Shown here piece by piece: positions 50,704 to 59,413 of a stretch of 64,000 bases of DNA. A program made the position numbers and the translations under genes. This DNA comes from Fibrobacterota bacterium (GTDB taxonomy: Bacteria; Fibrobacterota; Fibrobacteria; UBA5070). A model generated the notes under the pieces. The model did not search any database. It was not told the origin of the DNA and saw only the letters and a list, made by a program, of their open reading frames with translations. The DNA lies in assembly GCA_029557215.1 (NCBI GenBank), contig JAKPQQ010000064.1, forward strand, positions 1-64,000, read 5' to 3'. The first letter of the stretch is position 1; each line of letters starts with the position of its first letter.

Positions 50704-51768
50704 GTGACGGAAATCGACCTACCCTCGCGACTGGACCGGGCCTGGGCTCTTGGAGCGGGTCGGGATCTCGCCCAGCGCGCAGCGCGCGAGGACCTCGTGC
50801 TCGCGGGTCGGCTCGTGGAGGACGTGGACGTGCTCGCCGCGGGAGCGCTTCATCTGGCGCGTCGGAATTCGGCGGTCCATGGGAAAAGGCTCGCGTTGCG
50901 GGCGCCGTCCGACCTCCTGATGGCGAGGCTCGCGGCCCTGGATCCGGGCGAGGCGGAGGAGCGCGGGGAGGTTGCCGCCGCGGAGCCGTTCGTCGAGCGG
51001 GTCGGCCAGTCGGCTTGGGGTGCCCTGCGCAACGCGATGGATGGATTCGCGTTCGCCGTGGAGATGTTCGCGGGGCTTGTCGATCTGCTGCGTCGCAAGG
51101 AGCGGACCTGGCCGGGGGCCGTGTGGCGGCAGTTGCACGACCTGGGGACCACGGCGCTTCCTGTCGTGCTCCTGCTGACCGGATTGATCGGGCTCACCCT
51201 GGCGCTGCTCATGGGCCAGCAACTGGAGCAGTACGGCGCATCGATCCACTTGGCCACGCTCATGGGGGTGTCGTTCGTTCGCGAGGTCGGGCCTTTGCTG
51301 ACCGCGGTGATCCTGGCCGGGCGGTCGGGGAGCGCGATCGCCGCCGAACTCGCGTCCATGAAGGTCCAGGAGGAGGTCGACGCCTTGCAGACCATGGGGG
51401 CTCGGGAATCCGTGTTTCTGGTGGCGCCGCGACTGTTGGCACTGTGCCTTTCGCTGCCGTTCCTGGCGCTGTTCGCGAGCGTCTGCGGGGTCCTGGCGGG
51501 ACTGTTCGTGTCGGTGTTCCAGCTTGGCCTGGCTTCGGACACCTATTTCCGGATCCTGTCCGAAGCGATCGAACCCAAGGACATCGGGATCACCATCGTC
51601 AAGAGCATGGTCTTCGCGGCGATCATCGCGTTCCTGGCGTGCCGCATAGGCCTGTTCACCCGCGGAGGTTCCGACGCGGTGGGACGCGCCACCACGCGCA
51701 CGGTGGTCTCGGGGATCTTCTGGACGATCATCGCCGACTGCATCTTCGCCCTGGTGCTCTACCTATGA
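50704..51768 (+). CDS. mlaE: MlaE-type lipid ABC permease with N-terminal extension
   Basis: MlaE is the inner-membrane permease that moves phospholipids with MlaF and MlaD. The 354-residue protein starts at GTG 50704. Residues ~1-95 form a soluble STAS-like part that most MlaE proteins lack. The permease part (~130-354) has five or six helices and the family motifs LGTTALPVVLLLTG, REVGPLLTAVILAGRSGSA and QTMGARESVFLVAPR. The gene begins the five-gene operon; its stop overlaps mlaF (ATGA). Confidence 0.92.
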   Translation: MTEIDLPSRLDRAWALGAGRDLAQRAAREDLVLAGRLVEDVDVLAAGALHLARRNSAVHGKRLALRAPSDLLMARLAALDPGEAEERGEVAAAEPFVERVGQSAWGALRNAMDGFAFAVEMFAGLVDLLRRKERTWPGAVWRQLHDLGTTALPVVLLLTGLIGLTLALLMGQQLEQYGASIHLATLMGVSFVREVGPLLTAVILAGRSGSAIAAELASMKVQEEVDALQTMGARESVFLVAPRLLALCLSLPFLALFASVCGVLAGLFVSVFQLGLASDTYFRILSEAIEPKDIGITIVKSMVFAAIIAFLACRIGLFTRGGSDAVGRATTRTVVSGIFWTIIADCIFALVLYL

Positions 51769-52544
51769 CGGAACCCGTCCTTTCGGTGCGGAACCTGCGA
51801 GCCGGCTACGGCTCGCGCGAGATCCTGAAGAACGTCTCGGTGGAAGTCGCGCCGGGCGAGATCCGCGTGGTGCTGGGCGGATCGGGAAGCGGCAAGTCCA
51901 CGTTCCTGCGCAACGCGCTCGGGCTGGAAAAGCCCTGGTCCGGCGAGATCCGCGTGCTGGGCGAAGATCTGGTCGCGGGCGGGGCTTCGGCCGACCGGGC
52001 GCGACGGAATCTGGGAGTCCTGTTCCAGGGCGGGGCGCTGGTCACCAGTCTCACGGTGGGCCAGAACGTCATGCTTCCGCTGGTCCTGGACGGCGTGCCG
52101 CCCCAAGGCGCCGCCGAGGAAGCCGCGCGCGCGCGCCTGTCGCAGGTGCGGATGTCGCACGCGTGGGCCATGTACCCGGGCGAACTGTCGGGCGGCATGC
52201 GCAAGCGGGCCGCCCTGGCGCGGGCCCTGATCCGCGAGCCCAAGGTGATCTTCTGCGACGAGCCTTCGGCCGGTCTGGATCCGCTCACGTCCCGCGAACT
52301 CGACGAGCTCCTCCAGGAACTCCGCGATTCGCTGGGGCTGGCGATCGTGCTGGTGACGCACGAACTGGAATCGATCCGCGCCCTCGCGGAAAAGATCCTC
52401 TATCTTCATGACGGCGAAGTCCTGTGGGACGGGACGCTTTCCGACGCGTTGGAAAACGGACCGCAACGAATCGGGGACTTCTTCGCGCGCCGGACGGATT
52501 CCGTCGGCAAATCGATTCCTTCCGGATGGGAGATCCTTCCTTGA
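51765..52544 (+). CDS. mlaF: MlaF-type lipid ABC ATPase
   Basis: MlaF is the ATPase of the Mla transporter. The 259-residue protein has Walker A GGSGSGKST, the signature LSGGMRKRAALARAL (with the Met-Arg-Lys form typical of MlaF), Walker B VIFCDEPSAGLDP and the H-loop VTHE. It lies between mlaE and mlaD and overlaps mlaE by four bases. Confidence 0.95.
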   Translation: MTEPVLSVRNLRAGYGSREILKNVSVEVAPGEIRVVLGGSGSGKSTFLRNALGLEKPWSGEIRVLGEDLVAGGASADRARRNLGVLFQGGALVTSLTVGQNVMLPLVLDGVPPQGAAEEAARARLSQVRMSHAWAMYPGELSGGMRKRAALARALIREPKVIFCDEPSAGLDPLTSRELDELLQELRDSLGLAIVLVTHELESIRALAEKILYLHDGEVLWDGTLSDALENGPQRIGDFFARRTDSVGKSIPSGWEILP

Positions 52545-52560
52545 TCGCACGGACAGAACC

Positions 52561-53442
52561 TTGAATCCGACCCCGGCGCAACTCAGATGGACCGGCTTGT
52601 TCCTGGTCGCGGGAGCCCTCCTGGTGGTGGGCGCGGTGGTGTTCCTCATGGGCTCGAGGCTTTCGCGGGACGTGCTTCCGCTGTCGTGCGAGGTCAGGGG
52701 CGAATCGGTGTCGGGGCTGTCCACCGGAGGCAAGGTGGAGCTGCGCGGCATCGAGGTGGGGCGCGTGGTCTCCATGGAGTTCGACCCCGAGGACCCCGAA
52801 CGGATCCTGGTGGGCATCGAAGTCGACCCCAAGGCGCCCGTGTACAAGGACGCCTGGGCCACGCTCGAGATCTTCGGGATCACGGGGCTCAAGTACCTGG
52901 AACTGTCTCCCGGAACGCCATCCACCGGAAGACCCGAACCCGGCACGATCCTGCCCACCCGGCCCAGCCTCACGACGGGACTCCTGAACGCGATGGACAC
53001 CATCGCGCGATCCAGCGTGCGCGTCCTGGAAAACCTGGACGCGCTCACGAGCAGGGATCGCCGCGGGCAGATCGATTCCATCGTGGCGGACCTTCGGCGG
53101 ACTTCGGCGGACTTCGCGACCATGGCGGGGAACCTGAAGGACGCGCGCCTGGACAGCCAGGTGACCAGCATCGCCCGCCAGGTGACCAAGGCGGTGCACA
53201 ACATCGACAGCGCCCTGGGGGCGAGCAAGCCGGCGCAGTCCATGGCCCGGATCGACACCGCCGCCGGCGCCATGGCGAACGTGGCGCGCCGGGCCGACCT
53301 CATGCTGGGCCGGTCGCAAAGCGACATCTACCGGTCGCTGGAAGACCTGCGATCGACCATGCGCAACCTCGCCGACTTCAGCCAGACCATCCGTGACAAT
53401 CCCGCGGCGGTGCTCCGCTCGGGCGACAAGGGGGATGAATGA
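52561..53442 (+). CDS. mlaD: MlaD-type MCE-domain protein
   Basis: MlaD is a membrane-anchored MCE protein that forms a lipid-carrying hexamer. The 293-residue protein has one N-terminal helix (~10-32), the MCE domain (~38-125, with GGKVELRGIEVGRVVSMEF and ATLEIFGITGLKYLELSPG), then a long helical tail (~140-285), as in longer MCE proteins that reach across the periplasm. A TTG at 52561 is the best start; other codons would remove part of the helix. It overlaps the next gene by four bases. Confidence 0.9.
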   Translation: MNPTPAQLRWTGLFLVAGALLVVGAVVFLMGSRLSRDVLPLSCEVRGESVSGLSTGGKVELRGIEVGRVVSMEFDPEDPERILVGIEVDPKAPVYKDAWATLEIFGITGLKYLELSPGTPSTGRPEPGTILPTRPSLTTGLLNAMDTIARSSVRVLENLDALTSRDRRGQIDSIVADLRRTSADFATMAGNLKDARLDSQVTSIARQVTKAVHNIDSALGASKPAQSMARIDTAAGAMANVARRADLMLGRSQSDIYRSLEDLRSTMRNLADFSQTIRDNPAAVLRSGDKGDE

Positions 53443-54062
53443 CCATCCGATCCGCGACGATTCTCGGCGTTCTGGCGACGCTTCTTGCGGGGTGCTTTTC
53501 CGCCCAGTCCAACGAGTACCGCTTCTACGTGCTCGACTACGTTCCCGAGACGTCCAAGGAACGGCTTGCGAAAGGTCCGTGGCAAGGCACCATCCTGGTC
53601 CGCAACTTCCCGATGGGCGAGGCCTACCAACGGCCGGAGCTGGTCTACCGGACGTCGGCACACGAGATCCGCTACCATCGCCGCGACCGTTGGGCGGTTC
53701 GGACGGATCATGTCGTGTCGGACATGGTCCGGAAGCACCTTCTTGCCTCGAAGCTGTTCGGGCGCGTCCAGAACCAGTACGAGGAGGACCAGCCCGACTA
53801 CGAACTGCGCGGTCGCGTCGTCTCGCTCGAGGAGTACGTGACGGAAACCGCGCGCTACGCCCACCTGGACATGCATCTGGACTTCATCCGGATGTCCGAC
53901 AACAAGACGCTTTGGAGCCAGGATTTCGACGTCCGCCGCGAAATCCTCGGCCGGACTCCGGTCCTCACCGTGCGGGCGCTATCGAGCTTGCTCGAGGCGA
54001 CCATGGATCGGGCCATCGGGGCGATCGATTCCACGATGTCCGCGATGGAGCGCGCTCCGTGA
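53439..54062 (+). CDS. PqiC/ABC-transport auxiliary lipoprotein
   Basis: The 207-residue protein has a lipoprotein signal (lipobox LLAGC at ~15-19) and the pattern of the transport-auxiliary lipoprotein family (YRFYVLDYVPE, GTILVRNFPMGEAYQRPELVYR, VVSDMVRKHLLASKLFGRV), which partners MCE systems at the outer membrane. Its place directly after mlaD supports this. It overlaps both neighbours by four bases. Confidence 0.85.
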   Translation: MTIRSATILGVLATLLAGCFSAQSNEYRFYVLDYVPETSKERLAKGPWQGTILVRNFPMGEAYQRPELVYRTSAHEIRYHRRDRWAVRTDHVVSDMVRKHLLASKLFGRVQNQYEEDQPDYELRGRVVSLEEYVTETARYAHLDMHLDFIRMSDNKTLWSQDFDVRREILGRTPVLTVRALSSLLEATMDRAIGAIDSTMSAMERAP

Positions 54063-55744
54063 GGTGGATTCCGTCCGTCCTTTCGTTGTTGGGCGCCGTC
54101 TGGGCCGCGCCGTCCCCGGAATTGCCGGGGATCGACGTGAGGGATCTCGGGCCCACCTGGGGTGACACGGTGACACGGCGGTACGGGGCCGATCGTCGGG
54201 AAACGGGCGGTGGGATCGGTCGCTGGGCGGCGCCTCCGCCGGAGGTCCAGTTGGAGGCCGACGAGGTGCTGCTGGGCATGGGCGAAGGCGCCGTGTTCGT
54301 GCCGAGCATGACGCACGGACGGCTGGAGCCGCGGGTGTCGGTGGCCGACTCCGGTGGACGGTTCATTTCGATCGGGCCGTCGGGCCGCAGGATGCGGCTC
54401 AAGCCGGGCGCCTACAAGGTGTCGTTCGGGTCGGGTTCGGAAGCCCAGAGGATGGAAATTCCGGTGGTCGTGGAGGACGGCGAGACGACCGTGACGCCCA
54501 CGCCCTGGGCCGGGCTCACCATCGCGACGATCTCCACCGACCGCCAGCATTTCCGGGGCGAATACAAGCTGATGCGCCAGGACCGGTTCCAGAGCTACGG
54601 CGAAGGGTTCGGGCAGACCGAGGATCGGATTTCCGACCTGCCCACCTGGATCCTGCCTCCCGGAGTCTACAAGATCACCGGGCTTTCGGCGGGCACCGAC
54701 GACCTGACGAATTTCGTGACGGTGCGTCTTCTGGCCGGCGAATGGACCGACTTCACCCTGGTGATGGACGGCGAGAAGGTGGTCGGGGGCGGAGCCATCA
54801 GCCAGATCGCGGGAAGCCCCGTCCGCAAGGATTGGCGGTTCGGAGCGGACCTTGGCGGAAGCGTGTCGTGGACACGCGAGAAGCTCTCGCGCCAGGAGAA
54901 CATCCGCACCACCACGAACCTTTCCGGATACACGCAGCTGCGCCTGCGGCGCGAGAAGGACGACTGGCTCACCAGCGCCAGGCTGCAGTTCGTGGGTGGA
55001 GCGACGGAAACCGGCGACGACGACTGGAAGATCGCTCCCGACGAGATCGTGGCCCAGATCTTCGCGGTCCGGAGGGTCACGCCGCGGATCGGCCCCTACG
55101 GCCGGTTGGTGGCCACGTCGCACCTGCTGCCGTCGGAGATCGACCTTTCCACCACGACATCGGCCCCGACCATGCTGTTCGTGCGCGATCCGGCAACGGG
55201 GCGGTTCGAACGGCGGGCGCCGGGCGGGACCAGTTGGCAGATGGCGTCCAGCTTCGCGCCGCTGGAAATCAGGCAGGGGTTGGGCCTCAACGTGGAAGTG
55301 GTCCAGACGCGACCGGTGGATCTATCCCTGCAGGCCGGCGTGGCTTCGCGGCAGGTGTTCCCGTTCGGTGCCTACTACCAGAGGTCGCTGGACAATCCGT
55401 TCCTGCTGGAAGAGCTCCGCAGCCAGGACACCAACGTCACGGCCCTGAACTCCGTGGTGATGCAGCGGGCCGTGTTCGACCACGGCACCGGCCTGGAAGC
55501 CACTGCGGAACTGCGCGCGCAGCTGGGCAGCTCGGCGAGCCTCACTTCGGCGCCGGGTCTGTTCTGGAGCCTGTGGCCGCGCGACCAGCTGGAGTTTTCC
55601 GTGCTCACGGTGCTTTCGCTGCACCTCACGCGGTTCGCGTCGGTGGACTACCGCTACGCGATCAAGAAGAGTCTCGACGAGGGCGCGATCCACCGCTACC
55701 CCTACAGCCACCAGGTGCTGCTGCGGTTCTCGTTCGGGAGCTGA
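54059..55744 (+). CDS. Probable outer-membrane partner of the Mla system
   Basis: The 561-residue protein starts with GTG 54059 in a GTGA overlap. It has a signal peptide (~1-17), a beta-sandwich-like region with carboxypeptidase-regulatory or PEGA-like strands (~90-235; LKPGAYKVSFGSG, LPPGVYKITGLSAG), and a C-terminal half (~250-561) of regular amphipathic strands ending in VLLRFSFGS, whose last residues fit a barrel end. I do not recognise a named family. Position as the last gene of the lipid-transport operon suggests an outer-membrane channel or docking site. Confidence 0.7.
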   Translation: MRWIPSVLSLLGAVWAAPSPELPGIDVRDLGPTWGDTVTRRYGADRRETGGGIGRWAAPPPEVQLEADEVLLGMGEGAVFVPSMTHGRLEPRVSVADSGGRFISIGPSGRRMRLKPGAYKVSFGSGSEAQRMEIPVVVEDGETTVTPTPWAGLTIATISTDRQHFRGEYKLMRQDRFQSYGEGFGQTEDRISDLPTWILPPGVYKITGLSAGTDDLTNFVTVRLLAGEWTDFTLVMDGEKVVGGGAISQIAGSPVRKDWRFGADLGGSVSWTREKLSRQENIRTTTNLSGYTQLRLRREKDDWLTSARLQFVGGATETGDDDWKIAPDEIVAQIFAVRRVTPRIGPYGRLVATSHLLPSEIDLSTTTSAPTMLFVRDPATGRFERRAPGGTSWQMASSFAPLEIRQGLGLNVEVVQTRPVDLSLQAGVASRQVFPFGAYYQRSLDNPFLLEELRSQDTNVTALNSVVMQRAVFDHGTGLEATAELRAQLGSSASLTSAPGLFWSLWPRDQLEFSVLTVLSLHLTRFASVDYRYAIKKSLDEGAIHRYPYSHQVLLRFSFGS

Positions 55745-55751
55745 GCGGAAC

Positions 55752-57218
55752 CTACCCCGGTTCGCCCACGGTGCTCACGTACAGGATCGCGTGCGACAGA
55801 TCCTGCCCCAACGTGCGGTTGACCTGGTCGTCGAAGTACCCGCCGATCCCGGACGCTCCCAGGCCCATGGCCTGCGCGGCCAGGTTCAGACGTTCCCCGA
55901 AGTGCCCGGCGTCCATGCACAGCGGGCGGTAGGCGCGCTCGCCCATGAGGTCGACAGCCAGTTCAAGGGGGACGGAATGGACCACCAGGAACGAGGCGTT
56001 GCCGCCCAGTTCCTGCCCCAGGCACATCTTCAGGCTTTCTTCGCGGAACGCGCCCTCGCGGTGGAGGGCGATCGCGTTGGTTTCGGGGTCCCAATGCCAG
56101 ATTCCGGGCTCCACCCCATGGATCGCGTTGGCCACGATCCAGGTGTCCAGCAGCCCGGCGGGCGACAGCGTTTCTTCCGGCGGAATCCGGCTCCAGGACA
56201 TCAGGGTGGAAAACTGTTCGAGGGACACCGGGGTCCAGCCGTAGGATCGGCACGACCTCCGTTCGATCGCCGCCCGCACGATGTTCCCGGGCGAGGCCGA
56301 TTCGAGCGGTTTCTTGTAGGAGAGTTCGGGCTTGCGCGTCGGGCGGGCGATGAAGTCGGGAATGCCCGGACGGCCCGGTGGGATGCGCGCGAGCCGATGC
56401 GCGTGCACCTGCAGCTTGCCGGGCTCCACGTGCGCGGCGGCCTCGGTGGGGTCGGGCGTGGGGCTGCGCAGGCAGCGCGAGACGGTTTTTGTCAGTGGTT
56501 TGCCGATCGGCACCGCCAGCAGGGGGACTTCGTCCTCGTCGGGGAACAGCAGGTCGGACAGTCCCATGTCGCAGAACCCCGACATGGGCACGGCGTCGAG
56601 CCCTTCTCGGCGGGAGGCTTCGAGCAGGTTCCCCGCCAGGTGCCCGGCGTCGAGCAGGATGCGGCGGTAGGCGCGTTCGCCGTAGCGCCAGGCGCCCCGC
56701 GAGAACAGGCCCGTGAGCACGGCGATGGCCGATGCCTCGGAAGCGGGTTGGGAGCCGAACAGGGCGGTCGAAGCCTCGGCCCGGAAGTCGCCGCGCCAGA
56801 CGGGGATGAGCGCGAAGCCGGGGGCGTGGAACTGCCAGATTCCGGGCTCCAGGCCTTCCACGTCCAGGACGATCCAGTACAGTTCCACAGGGTACAGGCC
56901 GCCCGCCGAAGGGTTGGTGCGGTACAGGTGAGGATCCTGGGGCGAACCGCCCATGGCGCTCACGCCCGCGGCGAACCACGACAACCGCGCGAGCGAAGCC
57001 AGGTCCATGCGGTCGGGAAGCGGCGGGTACTCGCCCGAGCCGTCTTCTTCCACGAAATTGGACAGGAATTCCAGGTGCGGACGGATGTCGACGTGCTCGG
57101 AGCCCGCGATGGACTTCCAGGCGCGCGGCTGTTCGGCCCAGTTCGCCTGGCCCAGCCGGTCGATCGTCATCGGGTCGTACTTGGTCAGTTCGTGGTAGCG
57201 TTCGATGAAGCTGCTCAT
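55752..57218 (-). CDS. Tandem SagB-type nitroreductase
   Basis: The 488-residue protein holds two nitroreductase-fold halves of the SagB/ThcOx dehydrogenase type, FMN-dependent oxidoreductases. The first half has RTNPSAGGLYPVELYWIV and GLEPGIWQFHAPG; the second has RRSCRSYGWTPVSLEQFSTL and GVEPGIWHWDPETN, clearly parallel. Such enzymes oxidise azoline rings in peptide products or act as general reductases; no peptide-modifying neighbours (YcaO, dehydratase) are seen, so the substrate is unknown. It ends eight bases before the stop of the convergent Mla-linked gene. Confidence 0.85.
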   Translation of the reverse strand: MSSFIERYHELTKYDPMTIDRLGQANWAEQPRAWKSIAGSEHVDIRPHLEFLSNFVEEDGSGEYPPLPDRMDLASLARLSWFAAGVSAMGGSPQDPHLYRTNPSAGGLYPVELYWIVLDVEGLEPGIWQFHAPGFALIPVWRGDFRAEASTALFGSQPASEASAIAVLTGLFSRGAWRYGERAYRRILLDAGHLAGNLLEASRREGLDAVPMSGFCDMGLSDLLFPDEDEVPLLAVPIGKPLTKTVSRCLRSPTPDPTEAAAHVEPGKLQVHAHRLARIPPGRPGIPDFIARPTRKPELSYKKPLESASPGNIVRAAIERRSCRSYGWTPVSLEQFSTLMSWSRIPPEETLSPAGLLDTWIVANAIHGVEPGIWHWDPETNAIALHREGAFREESLKMCLGQELGGNASFLVVHSVPLELAVDLMGERAYRPLCMDAGHFGERLNLAAQAMGLGASGIGGYFDDQVNRTLGQDLSHAILYVSTVGEPG

Positions 57219-57234
57219 GGCGTGGAAGCGTTCC

Positions 57235-57897
57235 TCAGTCCCGCGTCAGGGGCGCGTAGGCCTCGCGGGCCGCGATGTGGTAGAACCGGTGTTCTTCGGG
57301 GCACCAACCCGTCAATTCGTGTCCATAGACGCAGCCCGTGTCGAGTCCCTTGACGTCGGGACGGTCCACGAATCCACGCATGGCCCAATGACCGAACGCC
57401 ACCGGCACGGGCCAGCGGATGCAGTCGAACCAGGCCGGGTCGTGCGGGTTGTCCAGGTCTTCGCCCTTGCCGTCCCAGGTGCGGATGGTCAGGATGGCCT
57501 GGCGGGACATGTCCTGCAGGCTCGTCTTGCCAGGTTCCAGGCCGGCGTGGACCACCAGCAGGTCGCCGAGGTCCACCCACAGCGGCCAATGGGCCACGCG
57601 GGCGGCGGTTTCCGACACCGACGCGCCCAGGCGGTGCTCGTAGCGCCGTTCCTTGTCGGTCCATTTCTCGGGGATCGTGGAGGCCATCTTGAGCAGCTTG
57701 GCTTCGTGGTTGCCCATGGCGCAGACGATCCCGTGGCGCTCCACCAGATCCAGGACCCCGGGAGTGTCTGGGCCCTTGTTCACCAGGTCGCCCACGGCCA
57801 CCAGCCGGTCGCCGGACACGGGACCGAACGCCGTCAGGAGCTGGTTTAGCTCCCGGCTACATCCGTGGACGTCGCCGATGACGAGCGTGCGGTTCAG
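57235..57897 (-). CDS. Metallophosphatase (ApaH/PrpE-like), apparent CTG start
   Basis: The 220-residue protein is a calcineurin-like phosphatase with the metal motifs GDVHGC, VAVGDLVNKGP and GNHE in order, followed by VVHAGLEPG and the C-terminal GLDTGCVYG. This set fits the bis(5'-nucleosyl)-tetraphosphatase and PP2A-like serine/threonine phosphatase group. The N-terminus LNRTLVIGDVHG is complete only if translation begins at CTG 57897, which overlaps the previous stop as CTGA; the next ATG would cut off the first motif. It follows the CBM48 gene and is probably translated with it. Confidence 0.88.
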   Translation of the reverse strand: MNRTLVIGDVHGCSRELNQLLTAFGPVSGDRLVAVGDLVNKGPDTPGVLDLVERHGIVCAMGNHEAKLLKMASTIPEKWTDKERRYEHRLGASVSETAARVAHWPLWVDLGDLLVVHAGLEPGKTSLQDMSRQAILTIRTWDGKGEDLDNPHDPAWFDCIRWPVPVAFGHWAMRGFVDRPDVKGLDTGCVYGHELTGWCPEEHRFYHIAAREAYAPLTRD

Positions 57898-58436
57898 GCG
57901 ACGACGAGCAGGTTGTTCGCCGAACCGAACGGACCGGGCACCTGCTGGCGGTCCGGATCGGGCTCGTAGGACATGCCGTCGTACACGTACTTGTATTCGT
58001 AGGAGCCGCGCTTGAGCTTGAGCTTGGTGCTCCAGAGCCCGTTCTTGTCGCGCTTGAGGGGGTTCTTGCCGAGCTTCCAGTCGTTGAAGCTGCCCACCAG
58101 GTCGACCGCGCCGGATTTGGGCGAGTAGCGTTCGAACAGGACTTCGACCAGCTCGTTGGACGCCTTGGGGGCCGCCACCGCGGCGACCTTGGCGGGCGCG
58201 GCCTTCTTGGACGGCGCGACCTTCGCGACCGGAGCCTTGGCCGCGGCCTTCTTGGCGGGAGCCGCCTTGGGCGCGGCCTTGGGGGCCGGCACCGCGGCGG
58301 CCTTCTTGACGGGGGCGGCCTTCTTGGCCACCGGAGCCTTGGCGGCGGCGGGCTTCGCCGGAGCGGCCTTCCTGGCGGCCGGCTTCGTGGCGACGGATTT
58401 TGTCACGGGTTTCGGGGCACTCTTCTTGGCAGCCAT
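57894..58436 (-). CDS. CBM48 protein with long Lys/Ala/Pro-rich leader
   Basis: The 180-residue protein has an N-terminal half (~1-92) made almost only of Ala, Lys, Pro and Val, like histone H1-type tails, and a C-terminal glycogen-binding-type domain (CBM48/AMPK-like, ~96-180) with VDLVGSFNDWK and GSYEYKYVYDG. A strong AGGAGG precedes the ATG. The tail could bind DNA, RNA or polyanions; the domain suggests alpha-glucan binding. Together they suggest a glycogen- or nucleoid-linked protein, which is inference. It is coupled to the phosphatase gene. Confidence 0.82.
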   Translation of the reverse strand: MAAKKSAPKPVTKSVATKPAARKAAPAKPAAAKAPVAKKAAPVKKAAAVPAPKAAPKAAPAKKAAAKAPVAKVAPSKKAAPAKVAAVAAPKASNELVEVLFERYSPKSGAVDLVGSFNDWKLGKNPLKRDKNGLWSTKLKLKRGSYEYKYVYDGMSYEPDPDRQQVPGPFGSANNLLVVA

Positions 58437-58801
58437 TTCTAGCCTCCTGAGCGGTGATGTGGTAACGCTCCAAATAGAACAATACCATTCGCGTCGGGCA
58501 TGGGCGCGGATTCTGTCCGCGGTTTCGCGGCAGGGGCCGAAGCCCGGACGGGCCGGGACCCGGCGACGGGGGAGGATGCCGAGTCGGGGAGCCGCGGCCC
58601 GGCTCGCGAGGACCCGACCGGCGCATCGCGCCGGCGCCGCCCGTATTCCCGATGCAACCGAGCCGGGAGGAAGGGATGGCGCTGGCGGTGGAAATCGAAC
58701 GCACGAGGCGCGAATTCAGTTGGGATTCGGGAGTTTGCGCGATGTCGGGCGAAGTATATTTGCGGTTTCGCAACCTCCGCGCAGAAATCAAGAAAGAGGA
58801 T
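58437..58801. other. 365-base GC-rich gap without a clear gene
   Basis: The gap separates the divergent CBM48 gene (minus) and the 58802 gene (plus), so it must hold both promoters. A TATATT at 58755-58760 could be the -10 of the plus gene. The reading frame of that gene is open upstream, with a good GGGAGG site before an ATG at 58676, but the extra residues look unlike a protein start. I saw no tRNA or hairpin of note. Confidence 0.5.
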
Positions 58802-59317
58802 ATGAGCGACAAGGAAACGGTCCGTAAAAGGATCAACAGTTTCATCGACCCCAAGTCGGGGACGGACAACGCCACGGAAATCACGCGGCTGATCAAGAGC
58901 GTGTTCGACGATTTCCTTGCCCAGGGGTTGACCCCGGAAAAGGCGACCGAGAAATCGCGCATCGAGATCCTGTCCTGGAAGTACCTGTTCCGCGTCCGCA
59001 AGTCGGATTTCGCGGAACTCTTGGCGCAGATCGAAAAGGTCTGCGCGGCTTGCGACTTTTCGCGGCTCGTGACACCTGCAATCGAGGTGATCGAGAGCGA
59101 TTCGGGCAAGGTCAAGATCTACTTCCGCAAGAAGAAGTTCCAGATCCAGGTGCCCAAGGGCTACCAGATCAAGAAGGAACACCTCGACAAGATGTCCAAG
59201 ACGCTCGAAGAGTTCTACTTCGACAACTTGGACGATTTTGGCGACCGGACCCTCAAGGCGACCATGACCGTGGCGCGCCTGGAGACGCTTCCGCGCTACG
59301 ATCTCTGGTTCGAGTGA
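58802..59317 (+). CDS. Hypothetical cytoplasmic protein
   Basis: The 171-residue protein has no signal or membrane segment, is rich in Lys, Glu, Phe and Leu, and starts MSDKETVRKRINSFI. Its composition is less GC-driven than its neighbours. A KIYFRKKKFQIQVPKGYQIKK stretch is strongly basic. I recognise no family. The ATG at 58802 has GAGG just upstream; an earlier ATG at 58676 with a stronger site is the alternative. Confidence 0.7.
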   Translation: MSDKETVRKRINSFIDPKSGTDNATEITRLIKSVFDDFLAQGLTPEKATEKSRIEILSWKYLFRVRKSDFAELLAQIEKVCAACDFSRLVTPAIEVIESDSGKVKIYFRKKKFQIQVPKGYQIKKEHLDKMSKTLEEFYFDNLDDFGDRTLKATMTVARLETLPRYDLWFE

Positions 59318-59413
59318 CCTGAAGCGCCGCGTCGGGCCGCGTGCCCGCGTCGGTGCTCGAGTCGGTTCTTTCCGGTCGGCGACGACCCGAAGCGTATCCT
59401 ACCTTGCGGGAGG

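Noticed and set aside
53439-54062. Lipoprotein considered as TssJ
   Set aside because: It overlaps mlaD and has the transport-auxiliary lipoprotein pattern, so it belongs to the lipid-transport operon.
58437-58801. GC-rich gap checked for a tRNA or small RNA
   Set aside because: No cloverleaf, no GTTC-type T-loop and no terminator hairpin could be found.
58676-58801. Upstream in-frame ATG with strong GGGAGG site for the 58802 gene
   Set aside because: The added residues look unlike a natural N-terminus and a -10-like TATATT lies inside; kept only as an alternative start.
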